64,000 nucleotides of DNA from Siderastrea radians (Eukaryota > Cnidaria > Anthozoa > Scleractinia > Rhizangiidae), in the NCBI GenBank assembly GCA_964017195.1, contig OZ024896.1:27565430-27629429 (forward strand), in the 5' to 3' direction. This document shows, in pieces, positions 30,993-41,029 of the stretch. Position 1 is the first letter of the stretch, and each line of letters starts with the position of its first letter. The position numbers and the translations under genes were made by a program. The notes under the pieces were generated by a model. That model ran no database searches. It was not told the DNA's origin and saw only the letters and a list, made by a program, of their open reading frames with translations.

Positions 30993-32252
30993 TTACCACT
31001 CCCAGCCAGCAAAAAGGAAAGGCATCTTGTCAGTCCAAAGCTTCTGGCTGGTATCACGCAGAACACGTTCAGAGCCATTAACAGAAATGTACCCCATCAT
31101 GTACATCAGAGGCCAACACCCTTTTTCAAACTCGGATACCTGAGAGGTGTCAAGGCGAAATCTCCATTTCTCAATTCTTTTTACATCATTCTTGGAAACG
31201 CTGAAAGCAGGGTTGCGATTTTTAACGCCAAGGGGCTTTTTACCTTCAAGAATCCAATTGTTGATGGAAGCAACCATGGGAAGTCCCGTAAAATTGTACA
31301 CCTTGAAAACTGTGTTAAGCAAATCGATAGCAGTGTCTTCATAACGAACCAAGATGTAGCGACCACTAAACCAGTTTGACCATTCCTCATTTATGTAGTT
31401 CAAATTGACTTCCAGTAATGAACATAAGATTTCTGAATTGTGCCTGATCATTTCTTTTCCTTCAAGAGGTGTGTTTTTTTCGGTAATCAACTTTCTCTTA
31501 GGCCCGACTGGCATATAAAACTTATTAATAATTAAAGACGATATAACAGCTCGAGGATCCCTTACAAGATGAACTATCAGACACTCAAAGTTATCGGGTT
31601 CAGAGCTACAGACTCGCTGCAATTCTCGTATTCCAATTTCACCCGGAAATCGTGTTTGCATGATTTTGGCAACTGTGATTCTTTTTGACTTGCAAGCCTC
31701 TCTGACTGATTCTTTGGTAAGTCTTGTGTTTGTGCTTCTCCATGCCAGGTAGTTTTGGGATCTCTGAATATTTCTTAACCAACCAGGAAAAAGATAATCA
31801 ATTGTTTTATGTCCTTGAAAGTTGCAAGTGAAAAAGTCCCGAAGCAAGTTGGAAAAGTCAGGCCTGTATGCTTCCTCTGCCTTCTCATCTAAGACATTCC
31901 ACTCGCCCAAATTCTTGCGATCGCCATGAACTACCATCCTTAGCTCGTTGAGAGGCTCATAAAGATAGAACACGTCTGGGTGCAAGTTAAAGAGGTTGCC
32001 GAGAAATGTTGATCCAGAACTCATGTGCGTCAAAATGATGACATTCAACCTTGGTTTGTTTGCGTTTGACTCAGCCTCCCTTGTCTTGTTTGTCACATTC
32101 GCTCCTGCTGTGTCGCTATTTGTGACGTTCCACTTGATTGACTCGCTCTGTCCCATTTCGGTTTTCTTGTCCCGGGAGCTGAGCAGGATCAGAATAACTT
32201 GCGGGACGACCACTAATAATACCCAAAATACCCTCCTCGCAATGCGCCTCAT
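30993..32252 (-). CDS. Carbohydrate sulfotransferase (CHST1/3-like), copy 1
   Basis: A single-exon gene for a Golgi type II membrane enzyme expected to move sulfate from PAPS to a 6-hydroxyl of a sugar in glycans. I chose the ATG at 32252 (MRRIARR) because a basic tail and signal anchor WVLLVVVPQVILILLSS (residues about 10-26) follow at once; the frame stays open to an ATG at 32435. The protein is 419 aa from this start. The 5'-phosphosulfate loop is LTHMSSGSTFLGNLFN (about 74-89) and the 3'-phosphate site is LVRDPRAVISSLI (about 229-241). N-glycosylation sequons lie in the stem. It ends ...FAGWEW with TAA; copy 2 has CAA here and continues 26 residues. Exact substrate cannot be read from sequence. 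Confidence 0.85.
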   Translation of the reverse strand: MRRIARRVFWVLLVVVPQVILILLSSRDKKTEMGQSESIKWNVTNSDTAGANVTNKTREAESNANKPRLNVIILTHMSSGSTFLGNLFNLHPDVFYLYEPLNELRMVVHGDRKNLGEWNVLDEKAEEAYRPDFSNLLRDFFTCNFQGHKTIDYLFPGWLRNIQRSQNYLAWRSTNTRLTKESVREACKSKRITVAKIMQTRFPGEIGIRELQRVCSSEPDNFECLIVHLVRDPRAVISSLIINKFYMPVGPKRKLITEKNTPLEGKEMIRHNSEILCSLLEVNLNYINEEWSNWFSGRYILVRYEDTAIDLLNTVFKVYNFTGLPMVASINNWILEGKKPLGVKNRNPAFSVSKNDVKRIEKWRFRLDTSQVSEFEKGCWPLMYMMGYISVNGSERVLRDTSQKLWTDKMPFLFAGWEW

Positions 32253-32677
32253 CGTGCCTGACAATTTAGACAGAGAAGGGTATGTGAACATCAAGCAGGT
32301 CAAACGTGTTAAACCGGTAGAGACTGGTGTCGGCATCATAACTTGGGGAGGGGTGTTTAATCCTCCACATACAGTAGCATAGCTGGGATATTTTCCGTAC
32401 ATAATCTTTTGGGGGGATTTATGTGCAGGATACACTGCAACTAACTTATTTATTTTTGTTTTCTAAGATAAGAACAGTAAAAAGTACGCACATGCTAAAG
32501 CGAAACTATGCGCGTATTTTGGAAATAAGCCTACCCTTGGTTAAGTGAATTTGTTGTCTTAACTAGGGAGTTACCGTACCTTAGAACATGGTTACAACCA
32601 CTCAGCCAATCAGTGTCTAGCATCGAGATGCTCTATAGTCCATAAACTGTCTGAAATTATGTAAAGTGGCGGGTGAT

Positions 32678-32927
32678 TTGAAGCACAGGGAAATTGTGGG
32701 GTAAAATAAATATTCACAGAGAATTACTGCATTCATTAGTGGTTCTATATAGTCCTTCGTATGCTCTATCCCATGGAACATACTAATGAGGTTTTGGTTT
32801 CCTTTGTTTGAAAGCCTCATTAGTATGCTCTATGAGATAGAGCAAACTAAGGACTATAAACCGCTAATGAATGCAGAAATTCTCAGTGAATATTAATTTT
32901 ACCCCACAATTTCCCTGTGCTTCAAAG
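32678..32927. mobile_element. 250-bp fold-back element, copy 1
   Basis: The arms of about 110 bp share TTGAAGCACAGGGAAATTGT, GCATTCATTAGTGG and TGCTCTATCCCATGG-type words in inverted orientation around a short TTGGTTTCCTTTGTTTG spacer. The same element is at 63048-63295 in copy 2. Fragments of its arm reappear at 33360-33400 (ACTAATGAATGCGCAG), on the other side of the next MITE. Confidence 0.8.
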
Positions 32928-32934
32928 CTACCAA

Positions 32935-33352
32935 GGGCCTGTTTACAAGGAGGGAGGGCTGCCCTAGCAAGCGGGTTAACGCGACCCGAGCAGGAGGGTC
33001 AAAGATAGCCCGGGTACAAGCAAAATTTCACAAGCGGGTAACCCTACCACCCGGGACAACTTAATGCGCTTGGTGGTTACCAAGGGTGGAAACAAGTAGA
33101 AAGTTTAACCCGGGTAGGCGGGTTAACCCTATATGGAGTGTTTACAAGGGAAAAAGTTAACTCACCTGCCAGGGTAACCCTGGCACGCAGATAGGGTAAC
33201 CCGCCTACCCGGGTAGCCTTGGCTGCCTTGTAAACACAACGAAGAAATAAAGAGGAAATGTGTGAGTGCTAGGGTAACACGCTTGCTATGGTAACCCGCT
33301 TGCTATGGTAACCCGCTTGCCATGGTAACCCTCCCTCCTTGTAAACAGGCCC
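32935..33352. mobile_element. 418-bp MITE, TIR GGGCCTGTTTACAAGGAGG, copy 1
   Basis: The ends GGGCCTGTTTACAAGGAGGG and CCCTCCTTGTAAACAGGCCC are inverted. The interior is made of GGGTAACCC and CAAGCGGGTTAAC words. The flanks here are CAA and TCA, but in copy 2 they are TAA and TAA, so a TAA (TWA-type) target duplication is inferred, as in PIF/Harbinger elements. Confidence 0.8.
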
Positions 33353-33441
33353 TCAGTAGAACCTACTAATGAATGCGCAGTTTCTCCGCGAATGGTTGTA
33401 ACTAAAGCGATAAAACCAATAACGAAGATGGCGACGTCGAG

Positions 33442-33600
33442 CCAATTGCCCTTTTCACAGTTTTCTTTTCTCGTTTGCATTACAATGTTTTTGAACGTGG
33501 ATGTGAGGCAATTTCGGGCAATTTTGCACTTTTTGCTCACATCCACGTTCAAAAACATTGTAATGTAAATGAGAAAAGTTAACTGTGAAGAGGGTCATTC
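33442..33600. repeat. Hairpin element, copy 1
   Basis: Arms of about 60 bp contain TTTGCATTACAATGTTTTTG, AACGTGGATGT and their reverse complements. The spacer is 34 bp and begins GAGGCAATTTCGGGC. In copy 2 the same 15 bases are inverted (see findings). Confidence 0.85.
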
Positions 33601-33985
33601 GTTCTACACTATATTAGTCTTTTAATAAAAAAATGCAACCTTATAGTGTATTAGCAGTAACGAAAAAGAAGCCAAATGTTACTTAAATTTAAGTCATTCT
33701 CTTCATGTTCGATATTGTCAAAAGCTAGCAAATCTTGGGTTGCAATTAGTGCCTCAAGTTCATCGACTTCTGTGTAATGGCTTATGCCTAAAATGCACTG
33801 ACTGCGAAAAACCGCTGAAGCACTGAAAAACATAGTGACGCAAAGTCACGTCTAAAAGCAGGGCAAATATCGTAACCAAAATAGCAACGTGATTCCAAGG
33901 TGTGAACTGCAAAATTAAAATGCGAAAATGCAATCTGCACGAAAAACGAAATTCTTGGGGACCATGTTCTAAGGTGGTTAAACAA

Positions 33986-34095
33986 TGAACGCTCGTGTTC
34001 TATGGGATATAGCCTCCCTCGCAAGATCAAAGGCCACGAGACCGTTCTACCTTGATTGGGACACTATATCCCATCACGTTCATTGTCTAACTCTT
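33986..34095. repeat. Imperfect fold-back, ACAATGAACGC arms
   Basis: ACAATGAACGCTCGTG and TATGGGATATAG on the left pair with CTATATCCCATCACGTTCATTGT on the right. About 110 bp. A related single arm lies at 43926-43955 (GATGAACGCGAGTGTTCTAT). Confidence 0.6.
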
Positions 34096-34379
34096 ACAAA
34101 AAGCGCTGTTAGCTGACTACGCTTCACACTCATTTGCATCTCATTGGATAACAAAAGAATAACAAAGCAACACATTTTTTATAGCCTTGTTCTTTTCAAC
34201 TCTGAATTAATTTTCCGCAATCCCGCACCTCACTGCTTAAAAGCGTCGTTGTATTAAACAGTAAAAAACTGAAGGAGTAATACACAATAATCTCTCAATT
34301 GTCCCTGTTTTCTCCCGCGAAAGCTACCCGCCATAAAAATTCCCTCAGCACATGTATCCTTATTTACCCAGGTAAATAA

Positions 34380-34862
34380 CAGGGTCTGGAAGGGGGGTCC
34401 TGATCCCGCATTCCCGCTCCTTTTTCACGAGAATCCCGCATCCCGCACTTTAATTTTTTATCTCTATACCGAATTTCGTTTCTTCTTTCCCAAAAATACA
34501 TTAAAAAAGACTAATTTCTGCAAAAGCTAATAAATTTAAGATGCAGATTTGCCCTTTCGATTGATATTTTGCGCTCGCCTGGTTGATTCGCTTTTGTCGC
34601 TATAACGTTATAATAATAATAATAATAATTTATTAATTTATATTGCGCTATTTAACATAAATATGATCAAGAGCGCATTACAATTTCCCGAATCCCCGAC
34701 AGACAGGCAGCAAAATCCCGCATCCCCTGCCCAAATTTTGGTGAATCCCGCTTCCCTGGTAGCAGTCAAATCCCGAATCCCGTCAAGATATTTTCGTTTT
34801 CCCGAATCCCGCACCGTATTTTGGTCAAATCCCGGATCCCGAGAATACCCTTCCAGACCCTG
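34380..34862. mobile_element. 483-bp element made of TCCCGCATCCCG words, CAGGG...CCCTG ends, 6-bp duplication
   Basis: The ends CAGGGTCTGGAAGGG and CCCTTCCAGACCCTG are perfectly inverted over 15 bp. AAATAA flanks both sides (34374-34379, 34863-34868), although the flanks are A-rich. AATCCCG/ATCCCGCA words occur at least ten times inside. An AATAAT microsatellite with TTTATATTGCGCTATTTAAC (34612-34650) looks like a SINE/LINE tail inserted in the middle. Confidence 0.7.
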
Positions 34863-35463
34863 AAATAAAAACACCAGCTATTTTACCAAGGGAAACTTGT
34901 ACTGAGGAAATCATGTTTACCTAGGGTGGTGTAACCACGGCTACTATATCCCCAAAAAACACTCGCGTCCATTACTTAATTTACTTACTGAAGTGCGTCC
35001 TTACTGACTGTCGTTAACTTATAGTAAACGGCGGTGAAGGAAAGGACTCGGTACTTATCTTCTTACAAGGACATAAACACAACTGACAGATCCTGGACGC
35101 AGACATAGTGTTGAAAAACGCTTAGGCAGATTGATAGCATATCAATGGCTCTGCGAAGTTCTTACCTTACGTTAACAGCTCTTAGTCTGCGAACACAGCC
35201 GCCTCTCAACTCAACGCGCTAAAAATAACGGTTGATTTGAAAGCTGATAATTGAGAAGTGTACGAAACATGAACTCGAACTGCTCTCTTTTCATTCAAAA
35301 TGACAACGAAACAAAAGCAGCCGAAAACTCATGTGCAGCAAACACTGAAATGGTTACATTTTAACCAGCATCGGTGCAAATACTCATCAGAAAGCAAGCG
35401 GGAGTACAAGCCTGTCGGCGAGTCAAACATATCAATACTGACATATCAATACTGAAAAAAAAA

Positions 35464-35580
35464 TCAGGCTTGCTGGGATTCGAACCCTGACCTCTGCGAT
35501 ACCGGTGCAGCGCTCTAACCAATTGAGCTATCAAGCCAACTGGGAGCTGGTTATTAAATTGGTTTGTGATATACCCGGGA
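35464..35580 (-). mobile_element. tRNA-derived SINE head (not a functional tRNA)
   Basis: On the minus strand the sequence GGCTTGATAGCTCAATTGGT, then AGAGCGCTGCACCGG, then GGTCAGGGTTCGAATCCC has A and B boxes and a D arm. The acceptor strand is shifted (GGCTTGA against CAAGCCT) and the T stem has an A-A mismatch. The anticodon stem pairs only four bases. I read it as a SINE head or tRNA pseudogene. The same head is on the plus strand at 20979. Confidence 0.65.
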
Positions 35581-35667
35581 AAGATGAAGGTGAAATTATG
35601 AATATATGAGATTCATATATGAATATACGAGATTCATATATTTGAACGTCTGTTGGCGTCTCTTTTA

Positions 35668-35896
35668 GGCCCCATTTACATGAGTGATTTCATCCCGGGA
35701 TGAGTCTCACCCCGGGATGACCTTCATCTCATCCCGGGATGACTTTCATCTCAGTGTCTGGTCATTTACCTGTAAGCGTTTACATGATTTGGAGCAAAAA
35801 CGGGTTCGCCCTGGGATGATTTCATCCCGGTCTTCAGCACCGGGATGAAATCATCCCGGGGTGAAATCACTCACGTAAACACATGTAAACAGGGCC
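35668..35896. mobile_element. 229-bp MITE, TIR GGCCC...TTTACATG, CATCCCGGGATGA core
   Basis: The left end GGCCCCATTTACATGAGTGA and the right end TCACTCACGTAAACACATGTAAACAGGGCC share inverted sequence, and TTTCATCCCGGGATGA recurs at least five times. Its flanks (TTA left, TAA right) do not match exactly. It looks related in style to 25098-25503 and 32935-33352. Confidence 0.75.
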
Positions 35897-35904
35897 TAAA
35901 GGAG

Positions 35905-36144
35905 ACGTTTGTTTTTTTATTTGATTTAATTTAATTTAATTTTAATAATACCTTATACCAACTGTACAATAACATACTAAAAGAGAAAAATAAATAAATA
36001 GATAAATAAATAAAAGTATAGTAGGTAAAGGGAAGAAATTGGGGGAAACTGAACTCCCATATAAAACTGCTCTCCTAACTAAAAGATAATTATTAATATT
36101 TACAAGATTATGAAAAATATAAATTAAAATAACGTATAAGTAAT
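35905..36144 (-). repeat. LINE-like 3' end with TTTAA tail, second copy
   Basis: TTTAATTTAATTT, then TACCTTATACCAACTGTACA and GGGGGAAACTGAACTCCCAT, parallels 11349-11590. In reverse this is probably the 3' end of a CR1/L2-type LINE. Confidence 0.55.
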
Positions 36145-36232
36145 AGATAAAATATGAGCGGGAGACCTTTATGGGCATTTAAAACGGCGAGCCGTTTTAA
36201 AGCTCATAAAGGTCGGACGCGAATATTTTATC
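36145..36232. repeat. 88-bp hairpin
   Basis: GATAAAATAT ... CCTTTATGGGC ... AAAACGGC pairs with GCCGTTTT ... GCTCATAAAGG ... ATATTTTATC, two-base loop. A MITE-sized palindrome directly after the LINE-like tail. Confidence 0.75.
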
Positions 36233-36373
36233 ATACTTGTGAAATGAAACCGTGACACTATAGATGATGTTTGTCATGTTAATCACGTGGGCGTGGAGTT
36301 GTCCCATAGGAGTTTGGAAATATTCAGCATTGAATTTAGCAATTCATCTTCATATAGCTTTTGTGGTAGAAAC

Positions 36374-36731
36374 ATGGCTGGTCGGTTTCGCTCTCCAAAG
36401 AGTAAAGAAGAAGAGACCAGTCTAGCGTCGGAAGCCACTCCGAAAGCAACACCATACAACACTAAATGGGGTAGAAAAGTCTTCGAGGGATGGCAGCAGC
36501 GACGGCAAAATACATGATACATGTGCAATGTTAGAAGTTGTTGGAGTGGCCGATCTGAAATGCGAAGATGTTCAAGATCTGACCGTTTCACCAGAGCACA
36601 TGTCGGCAAATACGCTAAACTTTTGGTTGAGCAAGTTTGTTTGTGAAGTGGCCAAGCAAAATTGTGAGCGTTATCCGCCCAATTCGCTTTATTTGTTAAT
36701 TTGTGCGATTAACCGTCATGTGATACCGTGA
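36374..36731 (+). pseudogene. Crypton/DUF3504-like N-terminal fragment with frameshift
   Basis: The frame from ATG 36374 reads MAGRFRSPKSKEEETS ... TKWGRKVFEGWQQRRQNT and stops at TGA 36515. The next frame from 36528 continues VADLKCEDVQDLTVS, LNFWLSKFVCEVAKQNCERY and SLYLLICAINRH, then stops. The pattern (one helical segment, then LNFWL..FV.E and YP..SLY.L) is that of the N-terminal region of DUF3504 proteins, relatives of Crypton tyrosine recombinases and of the QRICH1/ZMYM C-terminal domain. The catalytic part is absent. The frame break makes it a pseudogene, unless a short intron joins the parts. Confidence 0.65.
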
Positions 36732-36739
36732 TTGATTTG

Positions 36740-39190
36740 TCAAGCGAGTGATTGATTAATAAAATTTGTACAAATTTACAGGAAAATTAAGCATACTAAT
36801 TAGGGGAGTTAGAGATCTTTATAAAAATGAATCCTATTGATAATTCTACTAATTCATAATTCATCAACCCCTGCCTTTTCCTGCTACCTTTTCAAACCCT
36901 CCCCGTGCTTTCAGACAGTTGATTTATATTGGGATTTACAGAGGTAAACATGTGACTGAAATACTGCCTATTGATTGGTCATAATTTTATGAATTATTAA
37001 TGAATTTTACAATAATAAAAAAATGTGACGAAATAAATAATTAAAAAAAAGAAAATAAATAAATAAATAAATCTAGGATAATAAGGGAAAAAGTAACTAA
37101 CTACGTAAAAATTAAATAATCTACCCGGCTTTGCCTATTTAGACTTTTGGTCAGAAACTCAACATTGTTTTCACATTTTGGTGTATACTGAGTCGCTCTA
37201 TGAAGCAATCACTTATCTCCGGGTTCATGGTGTAGTGCAGTGTAGTGTAAAACCAGGGCGGGAATAGGTTGGGCGATGAAACGAGCGGGTCCCAGCAAAA
37301 AGGTGTGATGCAGTGGACTGGACTCAATTTTCGTTTAACAACTGAAGTTTTTGCAAAGTTTTTGCAAGACGTAGAGTTTTTAAGGAATTGATGGAGTGAA
37401 AGACTTGTGAGCGTGGTGGAAAACTTTGAAAGTTTCCTTGGAGACTGAAGTCGAACCAGCGGTACAAAAAAGGCTGTGAAGACAAACACGGCTCTGTGTG
37501 GAGTTGCGAGTCACGATTTAGCGGTAGCGATATAAAAATTGGCCCAATCGCACGAAATTCTTCCTACGACCACAAGAATAAGGTCGGTATCTTCATTCCT
37601 TTCTTGTTTCGAAAATATATTAGTGCATGTTGTTCAGGACGCCAGCAGAGAAATTCTTCTCTCAGAAGTCACGCTTGTGGAAAAGAAGACGAGGTTTTTA
37701 TTTTAATGGGTTTGTTTATTTTGTTGTTTTGGTGGTTTCTTTAGTTTTCACAATATGACAGTAGACTTGAATTATTTGCTAGAACGTTGAATAAATAAAA
37801 CACTTTCTTTCTTTGAACACTTTCGTTTAATAAATAAAACACTTGTCTTATAGCCAGATTATAAAGTTGACATTTTGAAGCACGTTTATTTTCTCGTCTA
37901 AAACAGTTGTTTCGTCGATAATATTAAACAAGAAAGCCCATTGGGCATTTTAACCGGCCATTTTGACCCTCCCTACCCCTAGGTTTCACAAATGTTAGCG
38001 CGATCCTCCTTTTTTACGAACCGGCGTGACGAAAAGTGTGATTGTGTGACACAACATTTTGACTATAGCGGTACTGGATGACGTAATGTTTAAACTCTGA
38101 TGACTCAGCTTATCTTTCTTATCGCTTTATTTGTGCTTAAAAACGCAAAATCACTCAAACGTTGAATGTCGATATGAATTCGTCCACAACTGAGAATGCT
38201 CACACAGGGACGACGAAGTATTTACTGTTGTGCCTAGACCTTAAATACAAACAGTGAACATAGCAGTAGAATCAAAATATAACGCTTGATAAACACGAGG
38301 TCGAGCAGATCGTCAGAGTATGGGGCACGTCAAGGCATATCTCATGACGTGATGTTTAAATCCGGTTTGCTAACCCGGTAATCCCCTTGCAAAAGTAAAC
38401 AAGCGAGCGGGGACGAAAGTCGCCCACGTCTTTGAAAGCTAACGCGCCTGTCGAGCCGCAATCGATTTCGCGCTCACTCGCCTGCTTTTCTTTTCCTTCA
38501 CTATCTATCTCTGAACGGAAAGTGAGACTGCTCGTAGCCTTTAGCGAACACCAAACGCAAAGCACACAAATCCGTCGATAATATTCAGATATTTTCGTTC
38601 TTTCAATGCAAAAAGACTCGTAACATGCACCTGCCTTATTAATTAATCTCCTTATTAATGACGATTCCTTCGTATCAACTTCTCGCCTCAAATAAACACT
38701 CATTTCTGTCCGTTCACAAGAACTATCATGTACTACTGATGGTGCAATCAACTAATATTGCATCATCATAGTAGTACCAATTCCTTCTCTTCCTTGCCCA
38801 CGCCGGCAAAACGCAACTGTCCTTTTTGTCCGCTGCGAAATACAAGTTAGCCAATCAGAAACCTTACAATCCACTTCGCAAACTACCCCCCCCCCCATAA
38901 AACGCCAAGGGAAACTGCCTCTCACGCAGCACAACATTACGCCGCTCCTATACAAAACGCAACTCTCAAAGCAAATCACATTCACAGAAACGTGATATGC
39001 TCCTGACATTCACAAATCCTTCTGACTCCCACATTTTTACACCCCTCAAAATGTCAATCCCAATAAAAAAAACTCCTGCGCTAAAAAGATTTTCCCCATA
39101 ACCACTAACTAGATCAGACAACACAGCCAATTTCGCATTCAATCCTATTAGCTGCTTTACCCAATTGCGCATGCGTTATACAAGACAACT
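36740..39190. other. Intergenic, no gene recognised
   Basis: The stretch is AT-rich. An A/T microsatellite (AAATAAAT) lies at 37050-37072. Bases 37245-37315 (AATAGGTTGGGCGATGAAAC) match 42300-42390 in inverted orientation over about 70 bp, so one dispersed repeat lies here. A C-run is at 38886-38898. Several frames of 60-130 codons exist, but none resembles a family I know. Confidence 0.35.
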
Positions 39191-39203
39191 ACAGTACAGT
39201 TAA

Positions 39204-41022
39204 CAGTACAGCCCAAAAATAATGCACGCGCAAGAAGTGGCGCAAGAAGTTCTTGCGCCGCAAGAACACGTAAGCCCGCGCAAGAAGTGAAAGTGCTAGG
39301 TTTTTGCAGTTTACCCGCAAGAACATTCGAAACGCAAGAAGTTGAAAATCTAGCCGCAAGAAGTTACTAATGTTTCCGCAAGCCGCAAGAAGGCGCAAGA
39401 AGTACTGAGGGTCCAGCCGAAAAAAGTTGTAGTGCTCGTGTTAGTGTGAGGTATTGCAAAAGCAATGAGAGCGAATCTCGCGCTCTATTCTCTTTGAAAT
39501 ATCACCGAGCTTTCGAGCGATTTTTCGCCGTGTTGGCGTGTTGGCGTGTTGGCGTGTTGGCGCGACAATTCGCCAAGTCAAGCGAAAGTTCACAAGGCTA
39601 ATCAAAAAATCAAGGAAGCAAATGTTCGAACAACCGAAGTATCGAAGAAAATTCACATCACGAAATGGAATATCCGCCAGCTTTCCGACTGCAAGATAAA
39701 CACCTCTGGCACATGACAAAACATGAACAATTTTTTTAAGCGTGTCTCAGATACAGTGATACGGGTTCAACTCAGAACTGACTCAATTCAGTTTTTTATT
39801 CCATCAAGAAATAGAAACAAAAAGGTCCAAAAGCTATAATTGTGGCAAACTGCGCGAACTCTTCTTTAACAGGCAAGACAAGACAAGACTTACACATGCA
39901 GGAGGTCATGCCATCTTGTGGGTGAAGTCATCAAGAATCCCTGCATCTTTACCACTTTAATTTCCCAGCAAAAAAGGGATACTCGAAGAAATAGCATAGA
40001 CATATGATTTCAACTACACATTCGCCTTTCGACACAGCTTGCTGCCCGGGGCCTGCTGTCTTGACGGCTTAGAGTACTGCTCATGCATTGCGTTACAAAA
40101 TGTCATTCAAGCAAATCATACTAAATTTGCATACGGCAGATTTGTGTTTACTCAGGTTAGAATTGACGTGCCGCATTTCTTTCAGATCGCGGAGTTTTAG
40201 TTTTCTTCAGACTTTTTTGGTTTACTTCGAAGATTTAAAATGTGATATCGACTTCAGCGTAATGAGTGGAACTATTTTTACAAACATAATGTGTTTTTCC
40301 AATTAAGACTTCGGGTATTATTTCTTCTCATCTGAGTGACCATGCTCATTTCTCACACGTGTGAGCGCAACTAATTAAAAGTATTTGTCCGAGTTTAATA
40401 TGTTGGTGGAAGTACAGCAACACTGAACAGGTGAATGTCGGTTCTTTAATAATGTGACTGATGGACTGTGCTTTGCCATTGTTCCTCATTTAAGTGAAAT
40501 AAATCGAGCGAAATCTTTCGCGCCGCTAAGCGTACCGCATGTCTGGGACTCCGGGACACATAAACAATAACATACGCGCGCTTCGTTTGAGTCTCGTTTC
40601 TCCCTAGCCGTTAAAAAATAACATAGAAGGCGACCAGTGCCAAATTCAGAACCTAGTGAACTCTTTATCGGATAAAAAATTCTAAACCGAAGAAAAAAAC
40701 TTGCAAGGGACCAAATAAACAACTGATTGCAAATTACAAAGGCAGCCAATTTCGAACGTGCCTTGCGCTACAAAGTGGTCTCTTTTTTACCTTCTCCGGG
40801 TTCCGGGTTTTTAAGATGTTATCGCAAAGACGTTCTTGCGCTTACTTGCGGTCCAGATATCTTACCACAAAGAAGTTCTTGCGCTTTTAACTTCTAAACG
40901 CAAAGAAGTTCTTGCGGCTTGCAGTATTCAAGCGCAGGCATCCTGCAAGTAGCCGCAAGAAGTTCTCGGCTTGCGGACGCAAAAAGAAGTTCTTGCACGT
41001 GCATTATTTTTGGGCTGTACTG
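39204..41022. mobile_element. 1.8-kb element, TIR CAGTACAGCCCAAAAATAAT, with clustered subterminal motifs
   Basis: The ends CAGTACAGCCCAAAAATAAT and ATTATTTTTGGGCTGTACTG are inverted for about 25 bp (into GCACG). Inside each end, copies of CGCAAGAAGT or a close variant cluster: about nine at 39226-39410 and at least six, mainly reversed, at 40830-41000; several form CGCAAGAAGTTCTTGCG palindromes. The middle holds a GTGTTGGC triple (39531-39560) and no transposase. Target duplication is unclear; TA next to CAGCCC is one reading. Confidence 0.7.
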
Positions 41023-41029
41023 TACAAAA

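Larger units (their letters stand above)
28737..33680. repeat. Segmental duplication, copy 1 (carries sulfotransferase gene)
   Basis: From TTAATACTTCACTC at 28737 this segment matches 59131 to the window end in the same orientation, about 30.4 kb apart. Differences are scattered substitutions and small indels, with a few percent divergence judged by eye. It contains one complete sulfotransferase gene, a decayed fragment of a second one and three fold-back elements. The right boundary is near 33672, where the window's copy 2 ends, so the true end may be further right. Confidence 0.9.

Noticed and set aside
31996..32382. 128-codon plus-strand frame over the sulfotransferase N-terminus (and its partner at 62378-62740)
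   Set aside because: Antisense shadow of the conserved minus-strand gene; differences between copies follow the minus-strand frame.
35464..35540. Functional tRNA gene on the minus strand
   Set aside because: The A and B boxes are good, but the acceptor strand is out of register, the T stem has an A-A mismatch and the anticodon stem is short. A matching truncated head at 20979 points to a SINE.
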